A DNA stretch of 59,410 bases from Periweissella ghanensis (GCF_918814755.1 NZ_CAKKNT010000010.1:1-59410), one strand, 5' to 3'; positions 27,619 to 37,101 are shown, counted from the first letter of the stretch. The notes: generated by a model not told the origin, from the letters alone. A program made the numbers and translations.

Positions 27619-27633
27619 AGTTAAAATATTTTC

Positions 27634-28053
27634 TTATTGTTGTTTAAAAGCGTGGTCTAAAACACCATTAATAAACTTCCGTGAACGTTCATCACTGAAA
27701 GTTTTGGCTAAGTTTAAGGCTTCATCAATCACAACTTTACTTGGAACGGCTTCTTCAGCACTAACGTACTTGTGTTCAAAAATGGCCAATTCCAAAATAA
27801 TCCGGTCGGCACGGGCCAAACGATCAAAAGTCCAGCCATTAGCAAGTAATGGCGTAATATCTTGTTCAAGCACTTCACGTTGGCTTAAAACACCAGTTAC
27901 TAATTCTTTCAAGTAATCTGGGACCGCTGGGGTTGGTTCAATATCTTCTAATACATCTTCGTAAAGGGTATCAAGATCAGCTTCAGGATTACCAGCCAAT
28001 GCAAAGAGAGTCTGGAATGCTTTTTCACGTATTTGATGTCGACTAATAGTCAC
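27634..28053 (-). CDS. nusB: Transcription antitermination factor NusB
   Basis: RNA-binding factor of the rRNA antitermination complex (with S10/NusE). The 139 residues are all-helical in appearance, with REKAFQTLFAL at the N-terminus and the C-terminal VIDEALNLAKTFSDERSRKFINGVLD block diagnostic of NusB (shown here in part). The start codon is GTG at 28053, eight bases after AAAGGTG and two after the upstream stop. The order efp, asp23-family gene, nusB is conserved in Firmicutes. Confidence 0.94.
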   Translation of the reverse strand: MTISRHQIREKAFQTLFALAGNPEADLDTLYEDVLEDIEPTPAVPDYLKELVTGVLSQREVLEQDITPLLANGWTFDRLARADRIILELAIFEHKYVSAEEAVPSKVVIDEALNLAKTFSDERSRKFINGVLDHAFKQQ

Positions 28054-28055
28054 AA

Positions 28056-28490
28056 TTATTCACCTTTTTCTTCTTCATCATCCCCAAATAAATTATTGGG
28101 ATCCAATTGTTGGTCAGCCTTTTGGGGCACAATACCTTCAACGTGGATATTAATTTCTGCTACTGTTAAATCGGTCATGGCACTAATTTGTGATTTGATG
28201 TGTTCTTGTAACTTCAAGCTCACCTTTGGCACACTGACCCCATATTCAAGATAGACATAAACGTCGAAGATAATAACATCATCGTTCATGCTTACTTTAA
28301 CGCCTTTACCATGTTCAACGCGGCCAAATAATTCCGATACTTGGTTTCCAATTGAACTTTGCATTTTAATAACACCGTCGATTTCACTTGCGGCAATTCC
28401 GGCAATTACTTCTAAGACACTCGGATTTACCTCAGTGTGTCCTAAAACCTTACCGTCATTTGCAAGTGTAATATTTGTCTCTTCTGCCAT
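28056..28490 (-). CDS. Asp23/Gls24-family envelope stress protein (YqhY-like)
   Basis: YqhY-type member of the Asp23 family; in Bacillus it is linked to acetyl-CoA carboxylase activity. The 144 residues include VNPSVLEVIAGIAASEIDGV and KVSLKLQEHIKSQISAMTD, the two family blocks, and an acidic tail (FGDDEEEKGE). An ATG at 28505 lies within the GGAGGAG ribosome binding site, so ATG at 28490, six bases past it, is preferred. It has its own promoter downstream of the efp terminator and runs into nusB. Confidence 0.88.
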   Translation of the reverse strand: MAEETNITLANDGKVLGHTEVNPSVLEVIAGIAASEIDGVIKMQSSIGNQVSELFGRVEHGKGVKVSMNDDVIIFDVYVYLEYGVSVPKVSLKLQEHIKSQISAMTDLTVAEINIHVEGIVPQKADQQLDPNNLFGDDEEEKGE

Positions 28491-28510
28491 TTCAGTCTCC
28501 TCCATGGATT

Positions 28511-28525
28511 ACTAGTTTAACTAGT
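28511..28525. promoter_or_regulatory. Palindrome in the asp23-family 5' leader
   Basis: ACTAGT-TTA-ACTAGT is a 15-base inverted repeat between the -10 element and the ribosome binding site. It could form a short leader hairpin or be a repressor site. Confidence 0.35.
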
Positions 28526-28542
28526 CTAAATATACAGGTTTA

Positions 28543-28551
28543 ATTATATCA
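28543..28551 (-). promoter_or_regulatory. Extended -10 promoter of asp23-family gene and nusB
   Basis: TGATATAAT on the minus strand is a perfect extended -10 element overlapping the T run of the efp terminator. Confidence 0.6.
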
Positions 28552-28584
28552 AAAAAGCCCCTCGCTTTCACGAGAGACTTTTTA
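28551..28584 (-). terminator. Terminator after efp
   Basis: AAAAAGTCTCTCG and CGAGGGGCTTTTTT pair around TGAAAG, 13 bases past the efp stop codon. Confidence 0.88.
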
Positions 28585-28596
28585 AATTGTTAAAAA

Positions 28597-29163
28597 TTAG
28601 GCACGTGATTTGTAAGTACCGTTATCATCAGTGTTGATAACAAGCTTGTCACCAGCATTGATAAAGTCAGGCACTTGGATAACTAAACCAGTTTCCATAG
28701 TTGCTGGCTTACCACCACCATTGGCAGTAGCACCCTTGATAGCAGGTTGAGTTTCCTTAACTTCAAGTGTAACAACCTTAGGAACTTCAACACCAAGAAC
28801 TTCGTTACCAAAAGTAGTAACAGAAACTTCCATACCTTCAAGCATGAACTTCAAAGCATCTTTGATGTTTTCTTCGTTCAAGTTAAATTGGTCGTAAGTT
28901 TCAACGTTCATGAAGACGTGTTGGTCACCTTCAGCGTACAAGTAAGTAGCTTTTTGTGTCAAGATTTCAGCAGGAACTAATTTTTCAGAAGTGTTACTGA
29001 AAGTGATTTCGTTAACTGCACCAGTACGCAAGTTCTTCAACTTTGAACGTACGAAGGCTGAACCTTTACCAGGTTTAACGTGTTGGAATTCAAGCACACG
29101 CCAGATAGCGTTGTTGTATTCAATAGTCAAACCAGTTTTTAAATCGTTTGGTGTAATTGCCAT
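28597..29163 (-). CDS. efp: Translation elongation factor P
   Basis: Rescues ribosomes stalled at polyproline. The 188 residues show the three-domain EF-P fold, with the modified-lysine loop [14 protein letters not shown] placing Lys33 at the tip, and a C-terminal [20 protein letters not shown]. The sequence includes an unusual [21 protein letters not shown] stretch typical of the domain 3 start. It has its own promoter and terminator and is followed by the asp23-family gene and nusB. Confidence 0.97.
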   Translation of the reverse strand: MAITPNDLKTGLTIEYNNAIWRVLEFQHVKPGKGSAFVRSKLKNLRTGAVNEITFSNTSEKLVPAEILTQKATYLYAEGDQHVFMNVETYDQFNLNEENIKDALKFMLEGMEVSVTTFGNEVLGVEVPKVVTLEVKETQPAIKGATANGGGKPATMETGLVIQVPDFINAGDKLVINTDDNGTYKSRA

Positions 29164-29198
29164 TGTAATTATCTCCTTAAAATACGTAATTCTTTCCT

Positions 29199-29227
29199 AT
29201 TTTACCAGTCAAAATCCTATTCGACAA
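29199..29227 (-). promoter_or_regulatory. Promoter of efp
   Basis: TTGTCG (29222-29227), a 17-base spacer and TAAAAT (29199-29204) preceded by TGG form a -35 plus extended -10 promoter about 36 bases upstream of the ATG. Confidence 0.6.
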
Positions 29228-29233
29228 GTAAAA

Positions 29234-30601
29234 TTATTTACCACGGGCCTTATCAGCCGCCACCTTGTTAGCTTTCCGTGTGGCCCGTTGTTCCATCCGT
29301 TGTTCAATCCGACGATCCATTTGTGCTTTACGCTTAATGGCTTGATTGATTTGGTGTTTGTAACCAGGCTTAATCTTCTTTTTCTTTTTCTTGATTAAAC
29401 CAATCATCGTTGGATCAAGCTTCTTTTGGGTCTTATTACGTTTTTCACGACGCTTACGGTCAAACGTATCAACAATGTGGTCACCCTTAATCGCTTTTGG
29501 TTGGAATTTAACCCCAAGGTTTTCTAATTCAGCAACTTGATCATCATTATCAGGCGTGTATAACGTAATCGCAATTCCGCTCATTCCGTTACGACCAGTC
29601 CGACCAACCCGGTGGATAAAGAAGTCTAAATCAGCTGGAATATCATCGTTAATTACGTGTGATACCCCTTCGATATCAATCCCACGAGCAGCCAAATCAG
29701 TGGCAACCACATACTGGAAGTCAAGGTTTTGCACTTGCTTCATCACCCGCTTACGTTCACGTGGGGCAATTCCACCGTGGACCGTCGCAACTTTTAAGTT
29801 TTGACCACGTAAGAAGTGACTTAATTCATCGGCGCGTTCCTTAGTATTAGTAAAGATTAAAGCTAAGTATGGTTGGCCAAGCGTCAATAATTTTAAGATA
29901 ACTTCATTTTTTGAAGCACTCTTAGTTGAAATCAACCAGTTTTCAATCGTTGGAGAAATTACCGTAGTTACTGGAATTTCTTCAACAACGGGATTGCTTA
30001 AGTATTTACGTAAGAATGGTTGTAACTTTTGCGGAATTGTTGCTGAAAAGACCAACATTTGTAAGTCTTCAGGCATTGCCCCCGCGACAGCATCAACTTC
30101 CGGCAAGAACCCTAAATCAAGCGTCATATCAGCTTCATCGACCACCAAAGTCTTACTGAAGTGGACATCAAGGGCTTGGGCCTTTAATAAATCCGCAATC
30201 CGGCCAGGTGTTCCAATCACGATGTGGGGTTGGGCGGTTGCTAATTGTTTTAATTGGCGTTCTTTGTCAGTCCCACCAACATAGTTAGCAATTCGAATTT
30301 CAGCATCAAAGTGCTTCGCAATTTGTTTAGCGGCATTATAAATTTGTTGGGCTAATTCCCGTGAAGGCGTCGTAATTACGGCTTGTACTTGATTGAAATT
30401 AACATCCAAGTTTTGGAAAATTGGCAATAAGAACGTGTGCGTTTTTCCGGAACCAGTTTGTGATTGACCAACTACGGAGCGACCACTAATAACCGTTGGA
30501 ATTAAGCGTTCTTGCACGGCTGTTGGTGTGTTAAAGTTAATTTCCGCTAAGGCGTCCATAATTGCTGGTTTTAAATTAAAATCAGTAAATTGTTTCGTCA
30601 T
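29234..30601 (-). CDS. cshB: DEAD-box RNA helicase (CshB-like)
   Basis: ATP-dependent RNA helicase, probably in RNA decay or ribosome assembly at low temperature. The 455 residues have Q-motif FNTPTAVQERLIP, Walker A SQTGSGKT near 48-55, PSRELAQQI, TPGRIADLL, VVDEADMTLDLGF and FSATIP in domain 1, and ARGIDIEGV with HRVGRTGRNG in domain 2. The tail from about 385 is strongly basic (KKKKKKIKPGYKHQ), typical of CshB and suited to RNA binding. AAAGGA precedes the ATG. It lies 14 bases after nrnA and ends close to the efp promoter. Confidence 0.9.
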   Translation of the reverse strand: MTKQFTDFNLKPAIMDALAEINFNTPTAVQERLIPTVISGRSVVGQSQTGSGKTHTFLLPIFQNLDVNFNQVQAVITTPSRELAQQIYNAAKQIAKHFDAEIRIANYVGGTDKERQLKQLATAQPHIVIGTPGRIADLLKAQALDVHFSKTLVVDEADMTLDLGFLPEVDAVAGAMPEDLQMLVFSATIPQKLQPFLRKYLSNPVVEEIPVTTVISPTIENWLISTKSASKNEVILKLLTLGQPYLALIFTNTKERADELSHFLRGQNLKVATVHGGIAPRERKRVMKQVQNLDFQYVVATDLAARGIDIEGVSHVINDDIPADLDFFIHRVGRTGRNGMSGIAITLYTPDNDDQVAELENLGVKFQPKAIKGDHIVDTFDRKRREKRNKTQKKLDPTMIGLIKKKKKKIKPGYKHQINQAIKRKAQMDRRIEQRMEQRATRKANKVAADKARGK

Positions 30602-30615
30602 TAAATAAATCCTTT

Positions 30616-31572
30616 CTATATTAAACGATCATTGTATCGCTTAAGGGCGCGGGCTAATTCATCAATAATATCATTGACCTCGTCCATATCACGCGCTTTA
30701 GCCCCCGATGCTAATGGGTGTCCACCACCATCATGATTACGCGCAACCGTGTTAATTACCATATCTTTTGAGCGTAAACGCACACGGTAACTATGGTCAT
30801 CTTGTTCTTCAAAGACCGCCCATGTTCGGACAGTATCAATGCGACCTGGTAAGGGCACAACAAAGGCTGTTCCACTTTCGCCAAGCTCAAATGAATTAAC
30901 AAGTTCATTGCTTAAGACCATGTAAGCAAGGCCATTTTCAACAATATTTAGGTTTTGCAATACGTAGCCTGATAACTTAGCAGCTTCAGGACTAATTGCG
31001 TCCATTTTTTGATTAACTTTGATAATATCAAAATCAAATTTGAACAATTCCGAAACAACGCGCATGGTTTCACTATCAACTGAATACAAGAAGCGACCAG
31101 TATCACCGACAATACCGGCGTATAATACCCGAGCGGCCTCTGCATTCAACGTCATTTTACCACGTGAGTGCTCAGCGAGTTCATAAATTAAACTCGATGT
31201 TGAACTAGCCCCGGCAACCACCCATTGTAAATCACCATAAGGTTCATCATTGGGGTGGTGATCAATTTTGATCATTTCTTTCCCAGTTGGGTAGCGTTGA
31301 TCATCGATCCGCGGTGCATTGGCGGTATCTGTCACAATAACTAAGGCATTTTCATAGCTTGCATCCGCAATTGTTTCCATTTCAGCAATCCAAGCTAACC
31401 CTGGCACTGTCTTACCCACAATATGCACATGCTTCTCTGGATATGAATTACGAATAATTTCAGCCAACCCGGCTTGGGACCCAAAGGCATCTGGATCAGG
31501 CCGTTGGTGGCGATGAATAATAATCGTGTCATATTCCTCAATTTTGGCAATAATTTGCTCTTGAATCGTCAT
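30616..31572 (-). CDS. nrnA: DHH/DHHA1 phosphoesterase (NrnA-type nanoRNase / pAp phosphatase)
   Basis: Degrades very short RNAs and dephosphorylates pAp in family members with this layout. The 318 residues have the DHH-domain motifs IIHRHQRPDPDAFGSQ near 18-33, VTDTAN, and KIDHHPNDEPYGD near 103, then a DHHA1 domain with RNHDGGGHPLASGA. Length is typical of NrnA. A cyclic-di-AMP role is unlikely because there are no membrane or PAS domains. It precedes cshB by 14 bases, a plausible RNA turnover pair. The binding site (AGAG) is weak. Confidence 0.9.
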   Translation of the reverse strand: MTIQEQIIAKIEEYDTIIIHRHQRPDPDAFGSQAGLAEIIRNSYPEKHVHIVGKTVPGLAWIAEMETIADASYENALVIVTDTANAPRIDDQRYPTGKEMIKIDHHPNDEPYGDLQWVVAGASSTSSLIYELAEHSRGKMTLNAEAARVLYAGIVGDTGRFLYSVDSETMRVVSELFKFDFDIIKVNQKMDAISPEAAKLSGYVLQNLNIVENGLAYMVLSNELVNSFELGESGTAFVVPLPGRIDTVRTWAVFEEQDDHSYRVRLRSKDMVINTVARNHDGGGHPLASGAKARDMDEVNDIIDELARALKRYNDRLI

Positions 31573-31663
31573 GCATCTACTCTTTTCATTTTTTTATTAT
31601 CTGAATAATACGTAATCTCTAAAATTTACCTAACATTTTAGTATACCTTATTTTTACCGTTAA

Positions 31664-32740
31664 TTATTCAAAAAGTGGTAAATTAATATTTTCAAATGTA
31701 ATTGGGGCCAAACTCGTTAAGGTCACCCCGAGTAGGCGAATCGCTTGGGTCGTAGGTGGCAGGCTGGCAATAATTTCTTCCGCAACTTGCACAATTGGTG
31801 TAATTTCATTCGGATAAAAATCAGTTTGCGTCACGCGCTTAGTTAACGTTGTAAAATCACTATAGCGAATTTTTAACACAAGCGTGCGCCCGTGGCGTTG
31901 ATTACGTTGCATGGCCTTAACTAAATCCGTGGCCAAACTCGTTAAGGCTTTCTTAATTTGGGCCGGTAATTCTAACGGTGGTAAATACGTTGACTCTTTA
32001 CCAATTGATTTACGTTCTTGTTGCCATTGCACCGGTCGATCATCAATCCCGCGTACCCGCCGATACAAATCATAGCCCAATTTACCAAAATGCTGAATTA
32101 AAAAACTTTCCGTTTGTTGATACAAATCCGCGCCAGTTAAAATATCCAAAGCTTCCATTTGTGGGAGTGTTTTTTTACCAATCCCGCGAAACGCCCCGAT
32201 TGGTTGGTGGGTTAAAAAATCAACGGCATCTTCTTGGCGCACAATGGTCACTCCAACTGGTTTATTGTATTCGGAAGCTAACTTGGCAATAAATTTGTTG
32301 TAGCTAATTCCAGTCGAACAAGTTAAATGTAGGCGTTCCCAGATTTCTTGTTGCATCCGATGAGCCAAAATCACCGGATCATCAATACCAAGTTTATTTT
32401 CCGTCACATCTAAATACGCTTCATCAAACGCAATTGGTTCAATCATCTCGGTATATTCATGAAAAATAGCATGAACTTGGGCTGAGACTTCTTTATACTT
32501 GGTAAAATTAGGTGTTAAAAAGACCCCTTTTGGCGCTAATTTTTTAGCTTCCATTGCACTCATCGCGGAATGAATCCCTAATTGGCGGGCCACATAATTG
32601 GCAGTTGCAACCACACCATGACCACCGGTTTTAGCTGGATCTTTAGCTAAAATCAGCGGTACTTGACGTAAAGTAGGATTATCACGCATTTCAACTTGCG
32701 CATAAAAAGCATCCATATCAACATGAATTATCTTACGCAT
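31664..32740 (-). CDS. dinB: DNA polymerase IV
   Basis: Y-family translesion polymerase. The 358 residues have the catalytic [15 protein letters not shown] at 8-22, [11 protein letters not shown] with the second acidic pair, [17 protein letters not shown], helix-hairpin-helix [10 protein letters not shown], and little-finger motif [12 protein letters not shown]. The C-terminus lacks an obvious beta-clamp QxxL[FL]F-type peptide, though it ends ENINLPLFE, whose NLPLF could serve. GGAGG precedes the ATG. I see no SOS box directly upstream, unlike recA. Confidence 0.95.
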   Translation of the reverse strand: MRKIIHVDMDAFYAQVEMRDNPTLRQVPLILAKDPAKTGGHGVVATANYVARQLGIHSAMSAMEAKKLAPKGVFLTPNFTKYKEVSAQVHAIFHEYTEMIEPIAFDEAYLDVTENKLGIDDPVILAHRMQQEIWERLHLTCSTGISYNKFIAKLASEYNKPVGVTIVRQEDAVDFLTHQPIGAFRGIGKKTLPQMEALDILTGADLYQQTESFLIQHFGKLGYDLYRRVRGIDDRPVQWQQERKSIGKESTYLPPLELPAQIKKALTSLATDLVKAMQRNQRHGRTLVLKIRYSDFTTLTKRVTQTDFYPNEITPIVQVAEEIIASLPPTTQAIRLLGVTLTSLAPITFENINLPLFE

Positions 32741-32785
32741 TGGCCCCTCCTTTTTTAAATCACTTACCTATATTTTATAATATCC

Positions 32786-32834
32786 TAACAAAGAAATCCT
32801 TATGGTGCAGGCACCATAAGGATTTCTTTGTTAA
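32786..32834 (-). terminator. Very long perfect hairpin after yajC
   Basis: TAACAAAGAAATCCTTATGG and its exact complement flank the centre GTGCAGGCAC, giving over 20 paired bases without mismatch. It lies 20 bases past the yajC stop; its own T-rich arm serves as the tail. It works on both strands by symmetry. Confidence 0.8.
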
Positions 32835-32854
32835 CTATTTAAATATAAAAATAA

Positions 32855-33271
32855 TTATTTGTCAGCGGCGCCATCTTTGGCTTCAGTTGGTGCTGCAGCC
32901 ATAGTTGGTTCTTCAACCGCCTTAGGTTCGGCTGGCATTGCTTCAGAAGCGGCAGGTTTTTCAGTCGCGGCATCAGTTGCCATTGGTTCAGCTACTGGAG
33001 CGGCCGTAGTTGGTTGATCAATCACTTTAGCAATTGCATCCATATCAAATACTAAGAAAATACCATCACAGTCTAACGTAACCGTCTTGTCAGCTTCGTT
33101 GATTGAATCAATAATCCCGTGCAACCGACCGATTGTAACGATGTGTGCACCCTTTTGAAGTTTTGACATCATATCATTACGCATATCACGTTGCTTTTTT
33201 TGTGAGCGGGTTGTCATGAGCAACATCCCCCCAATTAATACAACTAAAATAACAATGTTAAATAATCCCAT
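32855..33271 (-). CDS. yajC: YajC-family preprotein translocase subunit with extended tail
   Basis: Small membrane protein associated with SecDF in the Sec pathway. The 138 residues have one N-terminal membrane helix (NIVILVVLIGGMLLM, about 5-20), a basic region with RSQKKQRDMRNDM, and the conserved soluble domain with GAHIVTIGRLHGIID. From about residue 88 there is a 50-residue tail rich in Ala, Pro, Glu and Thr, not part of the core domain. secD/secF are not nearby. Upstream lie ruvA-ruvB, as in many LAB. Confidence 0.9.
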   Translation of the reverse strand: MGLFNIVILVVLIGGMLLMTTRSQKKQRDMRNDMMSKLQKGAHIVTIGRLHGIIDSINEADKTVTLDCDGIFLVFDMDAIAKVIDQPTTAAPVAEPMATDAATEKPAASEAMPAEPKAVEEPTMAAAPTEAKDGAADK

Positions 33272-33366
33272 TTGTAATACTCCTTTGTCCTAGTTTTAAA
33301 AAAACATTAAGTTTATTGTAGCGTACATTACACTAATTTGGTACCTTACATTCAATAATCGCGAAC

Positions 33367-34383
33367 TTAGCTTTCTGTTGGCATTATATATCCTAAATGA
33401 TCGTATGCCTTAACTGTGGCAACGCGGCCCCGTGGCGTGCGTTGCACAAAGCCAATTTGGAGTAAGTACGGTTCATACATTGATTCTAAAGTTTCAACTT
33501 CTTCACCAATATTAGCCGCTAAAGCGCCAATCCCGACCGGACCACCACTATATTGGGTAATCATGGTCGTTAATAACTTAATATCGGTTTGGTCTAAGCC
33601 CATTTGGTCAACGTTTAAAATTTGCAAGGCATAATTAACAATTTCAACATCAATCGCGTCCTTGCCAGCCACTAATGCAAAATCCCGCACGCGCTTGAGT
33701 AGGCGATTGGCAATCCGTGGCGTCCCCCGAGAACGGCGCCCAATCTCATGCGCCCCAGAAGCGGCAATCGAACTATGGAAAATATCCGCCGTGCGCTTCA
33801 CAATTTCTTCTAGTTCCGCGACATTATAGTAACTCATGTGTTCAACAATCCCAAAGCGATCACGCAATGGGGCTGATAACATCCCCGCCCTAGTGGTTGC
33901 ACCAATTAACGTAAATGGGGGTAACGGGAAATGGACCGGATGCGCGGTTGGCCCTTGCCCAATCACAATATCGACAAAATAATCTTCCATCGCTGAATAG
34001 AGCATTTCTTCAACCGCCGTTGGTAAGCGGTGAATTTCATCAATAAATAAAATGTCGCCCGGTTGTAATTCATTTAATAACGCTAATAAATCACCGGTCT
34101 TTTCAATGGCTGGGCCGGAAGTCGTTTTTAAACCAACTTGCATTTCATTAGCAATTACCATCGCTAAGGTGGTTTTCCCTAACCCTGGCGGACCATACAA
34201 TAGGACATGATCCAGCGCTTCTTCCCGACTTCGGGCTGCTTTAATATAGACTTGCAGTTCATTTTTGACCGCTTCTTGGCCAATATATTCGGCAAATTTT
34301 TGGGGGCGCAATGATTTTTCAAGTGAATTTTCTTGATCATCTTGCACATCTTGTTGGTAGATTTGTTCGTCAAATTCTGCCAT
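33367..34383 (-). CDS. ruvB: Holliday junction helicase motor RuvB
   Basis: AAA+ motor that drives branch migration with RuvA. The 338 residues show the N-terminal [15 protein letters not shown], Walker [13 protein letters not shown] near 64-75, Walker [12 protein letters not shown] near 115-125, sensor GATTRAG, and the C-terminal winged helix with [18 protein letters not shown] precedes the ATG, and the gene starts 22 bases after ruvA. No terminator is evident between its stop and the yajC promoter region. Confidence 0.97.
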   Translation of the reverse strand: MAEFDEQIYQQDVQDDQENSLEKSLRPQKFAEYIGQEAVKNELQVYIKAARSREEALDHVLLYGPPGLGKTTLAMVIANEMQVGLKTTSGPAIEKTGDLLALLNELQPGDILFIDEIHRLPTAVEEMLYSAMEDYFVDIVIGQGPTAHPVHFPLPPFTLIGATTRAGMLSAPLRDRFGIVEHMSYYNVAELEEIVKRTADIFHSSIAASGAHEIGRRSRGTPRIANRLLKRVRDFALVAGKDAIDVEIVNYALQILNVDQMGLDQTDIKLLTTMITQYSGGPVGIGALAANIGEEVETLESMYEPYLLQIGFVQRTPRGRVATVKAYDHLGYIMPTES

Positions 34384-34405
34384 CGTAGCCTCCTTTCAGT
34401 TTGCT

Positions 34406-35002
34406 CTAACCCATTAAATATTTTAAGCCCAAACTCAAGTATGTTTGTGTATCCGTTGGGGCTTCTTTGGCCAGTTGCTTTTCAACACGTTTAATATCGG
34501 TTTTACCATAACCTAATGATTCTAAAGCTAAAATCGCATCGGTTAAATCTTTGTTAACACTCGCAACGGCGACTGGTTCATTAAATAAATCTAATGCCAC
34601 CCCTGGAATATCTGCTAACTTGCCTTTTAAATCCAACACAATTTGTTGGGCCGTCTTTTTACCAATCCCAGGGAACTTAACTAAATATTCCACATTTTGA
34701 CTTTCAACCGCCCCAATTAAGGCGCTTTGATCAGCATTAGCTAAAATAGCTAGCGCGGATTTAGGACCAATTCCTGACACACTCAATAACTTATTAAAAA
34801 GCATCTTTGCGGTCATATCAGCAAAGCCGTATAATGAAATTTCATTTTCACGGACGATTTGCTCAACATAAATGGTCACACTTTGACCTTCTTGGTAAAC
34901 AAACGGGTTAGCCGTTAACAACTTATAACCCATCCCAGCGACTTCCACCACGATATGCGTTGGGTAAATAAGCGTCACCTTACCAGTTAAATATTCATAC
35001 AT
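34406..35002 (-). CDS. ruvA: Holliday junction DNA-binding protein RuvA
   Basis: Binds four-way junctions and recruits RuvB. The 198 residues hold an OB-fold N-terminus (MYEYLTGKVTLIYPTHIVVE), two helix-hairpin-helix motifs (LLSVSGIGPKSALAIL and LVKFPGIGKKTAQQIVLDLK), and the C-terminal RuvB-contacting helix bundle (DAILALESLGY). The ribosome binding site is weak (GATGG). It lies between mutL and ruvB in a mutS-mutL-ruvA-ruvB repair operon. Confidence 0.96.
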   Translation of the reverse strand: MYEYLTGKVTLIYPTHIVVEVAGMGYKLLTANPFVYQEGQSVTIYVEQIVRENEISLYGFADMTAKMLFNKLLSVSGIGPKSALAILANADQSALIGAVESQNVEYLVKFPGIGKKTAQQIVLDLKGKLADIPGVALDLFNEPVAVASVNKDLTDAILALESLGYGKTDIKRVEKQLAKEAPTDTQTYLSLGLKYLMG

Positions 35003-35034
35003 CTAGTAAAACCATCGTCTTTCTGTGGTCCATT

Positions 35035-37086
35035 TTAATAAGGATGACCATCATAATCGATCCAAGAGCCATGCGCATCTTGAATCCGTTTAAACATTTT
35101 TTCCATATCTGTTAACGATAACGTTACTAAGACTGGCCGACCATGGGGACAATTATACGGATTCTTAGTCATCCCCAAGTGCTTGATTAATTCTTTAGCT
35201 TCTAGCTCACTTAAATGTTGATTGGCTTTAATAGCCCGTTTACAACTCATCATAATCGCGGTTTTTTCGCGAAATTCAGCCGTTGTAATTTGCCCTTCCC
35301 GTAAAACCCAATCAATCATTTCACGCGTTGTCGCTTCAACTTGTTCCGGTACAAACCACGTTGGATGGTGATGCAAGATAAAACTATTATCCCCAAACGG
35401 TTCTAAATCTAACCCGACCGTCTGTAAGATGGCTAATTTATCCGTAATTTTAACGGCATCAACTAACGGATAGTCTAAGACTAACGGAATTAATAATTGT
35501 TGCTTGGCCGTGCCAACATGCCCAATTTCTTCACGATAGTATTCGTAATTAATTCGTTCTTGGGCGGCATGTTGATCAATCAAATACAAGCCTTGGGGGC
35601 CTTCTGCGAATAAAAACGTGCCAAACATTTGACCCATGTAGCGTAATTCTGGCCACGGATTAGCTGACATTTCAACCACCGGTTCATCATTAATCGGCGC
35701 CACACTTAACGTTGTTTGCTCATTTTTACTTGGCATTGTAACGGGAACTTCAATAAAATGATCAACGGCTTCCTCAGCATATTTGGCTTGAAACGTTTGC
35801 ACGGCTGGCGTCGTTAAATCCGCTTTCGTTAAAACATTAATCGGCATAACTGGTGCCTTAGGAACTACTACTGGGGGAGCTTTAGGGATATCGTCGTCTT
35901 CAATCGTTGGCGCACTCACCGTTGGTAGTTCTTCAGTAACTACCACGGAACGGTCTTCTAATTGATATTTCATCGACGTTTGATTTAACTGATTAATAAA
36001 ATCTAATCCCATCAAGGGACTCGATGTACTTACTGAATCCGCTTCTTTAAGCGGTTGCTCGGCTGTACTAGTTAAATTCTGGTACCCATCTGGAATCAAA
36101 CTCATTTGCGTAAAGACGTGTTGAATCGCTTGTGTAATTAATGTCACTAAGCTATCTTCTTGACTCAAACGCACCTCTTGCTTCGTTGGGTGCACGTTAA
36201 CGTCGACTAATAACGGATCCATTTGGATATTAATAACGGCAAATGGATACCGGCCAACCATTAATTTACTCCCATACCCTTTAATAATGGCTTTAGTGAT
36301 TTGGAAGTTTTTAATATACCGGCCATTAATTAAGACCGAAATATAATCCCGCGATGCTCGCGTTAACGCCGGCACTGATACAAACCCCGTCACTTCAAAA
36401 TCATTATCCGTAGTCGTAATTGGCACCATCTTTTGCGCCGTCGTTGGCCCGTAGATTTCCGCAATTACTCGCTTAACATCCCCATTACCGGCTGTGCGTA
36501 AAATTTGTTTATCATTGTGCACTAAATGAAACGTCACGGCTGGATAACTCAAGGCTAAGCGATTAACAATATCAACAATTTTCGCCAATTCCGTTTGTTG
36601 TGATTTTAAATATTTCAAACGCGCGGGTGTATTAAAAAATAATTCAGTTACTTTAATCCGCGTTCCTTTACGAGCACTGGCAGCAGTTTTCGCTAATACT
36701 TCACCACCTTTAATATGCATCGCCGTCCCTGCTTGTTGGCCCGTACTAGTCGTTAATTCAACGTCGGCAATTGAAGCAATACTTGGTAACGCTTCACCGC
36801 GAAAGCCGAGGGTTCGGATTTTAAATAAATCTTGCCGGTCATTAATTTTTGAAGTTGCATGGCGCCGAAAAGCCACCTCAACATCCTCGTCATCAATCCC
36901 ATCGCCATTATCAATAATTTCAATTAACTTCGTCCCGGCAGCTTCAATTAAAATATCAATCTGCGTAGCATGAGCATCAAGCGCATTTTCAAGTAATTCT
37001 TTAACCACGGATGCGGGCCGTTCAATTACTTCCCCGGCCGCAATTTGGTTTGCCAGGTTAACTGATAATTCGTGTATTTTAGCCAT
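35035..37086 (-). CDS. mutL: DNA mismatch repair protein MutL (with endonuclease motif)
   Basis: ATP-dependent matchmaker of mismatch repair. The 683 residues have GHKL motifs NQIAAGEVIERPASVVKELLEN in the N-terminus (family-diagnostic; motif I at about 13-34), DNGDGID, TLGFRGEALPSI and the DVNVHPTKQEVR segment. A variable linker with PTVSAPTIEDDD follows, then the C-terminal domain with LIDQHAAQERINYEYY, the DQHA-x2-E-x4-E nuclease motif. No mutH exists in such genomes, so MutL itself likely nicks. It follows mutS by 15 bases. Confidence 0.96.
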   Translation of the reverse strand: MAKIHELSVNLANQIAAGEVIERPASVVKELLENALDAHATQIDILIEAAGTKLIEIIDNGDGIDDEDVEVAFRRHATSKINDRQDLFKIRTLGFRGEALPSIASIADVELTTSTGQQAGTAMHIKGGEVLAKTAASARKGTRIKVTELFFNTPARLKYLKSQQTELAKIVDIVNRLALSYPAVTFHLVHNDKQILRTAGNGDVKRVIAEIYGPTTAQKMVPITTTDNDFEVTGFVSVPALTRASRDYISVLINGRYIKNFQITKAIIKGYGSKLMVGRYPFAVINIQMDPLLVDVNVHPTKQEVRLSQEDSLVTLITQAIQHVFTQMSLIPDGYQNLTSTAEQPLKEADSVSTSSPLMGLDFINQLNQTSMKYQLEDRSVVVTEELPTVSAPTIEDDDIPKAPPVVVPKAPVMPINVLTKADLTTPAVQTFQAKYAEEAVDHFIEVPVTMPSKNEQTTLSVAPINDEPVVEMSANPWPELRYMGQMFGTFLFAEGPQGLYLIDQHAAQERINYEYYREEIGHVGTAKQQLLIPLVLDYPLVDAVKITDKLAILQTVGLDLEPFGDNSFILHHHPTWFVPEQVEATTREMIDWVLREGQITTAEFREKTAIMMSCKRAIKANQHLSELEAKELIKHLGMTKNPYNCPHGRPVLVTLSLTDMEKMFKRIQDAHGSWIDYDGHPY

Positions 37087-37101
37087 ACATCCTCCTGCTA
37101 A

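Noticed and set aside
27559-27633. TTGCCC-16-TATTAT as an xpt promoter
   Set aside because: It would place the transcription start inside the ribosome binding site, only about six bases from the ATG.
27559-27633. Purine riboswitch before xpt
   Set aside because: The gap is only 75 bases and contains just a terminator; no aptamer-like sequence is present.
27479-27916. 145-codon plus-strand open frame
   Set aside because: Antisense to nusB and xpt and it crosses their intergenic terminator.
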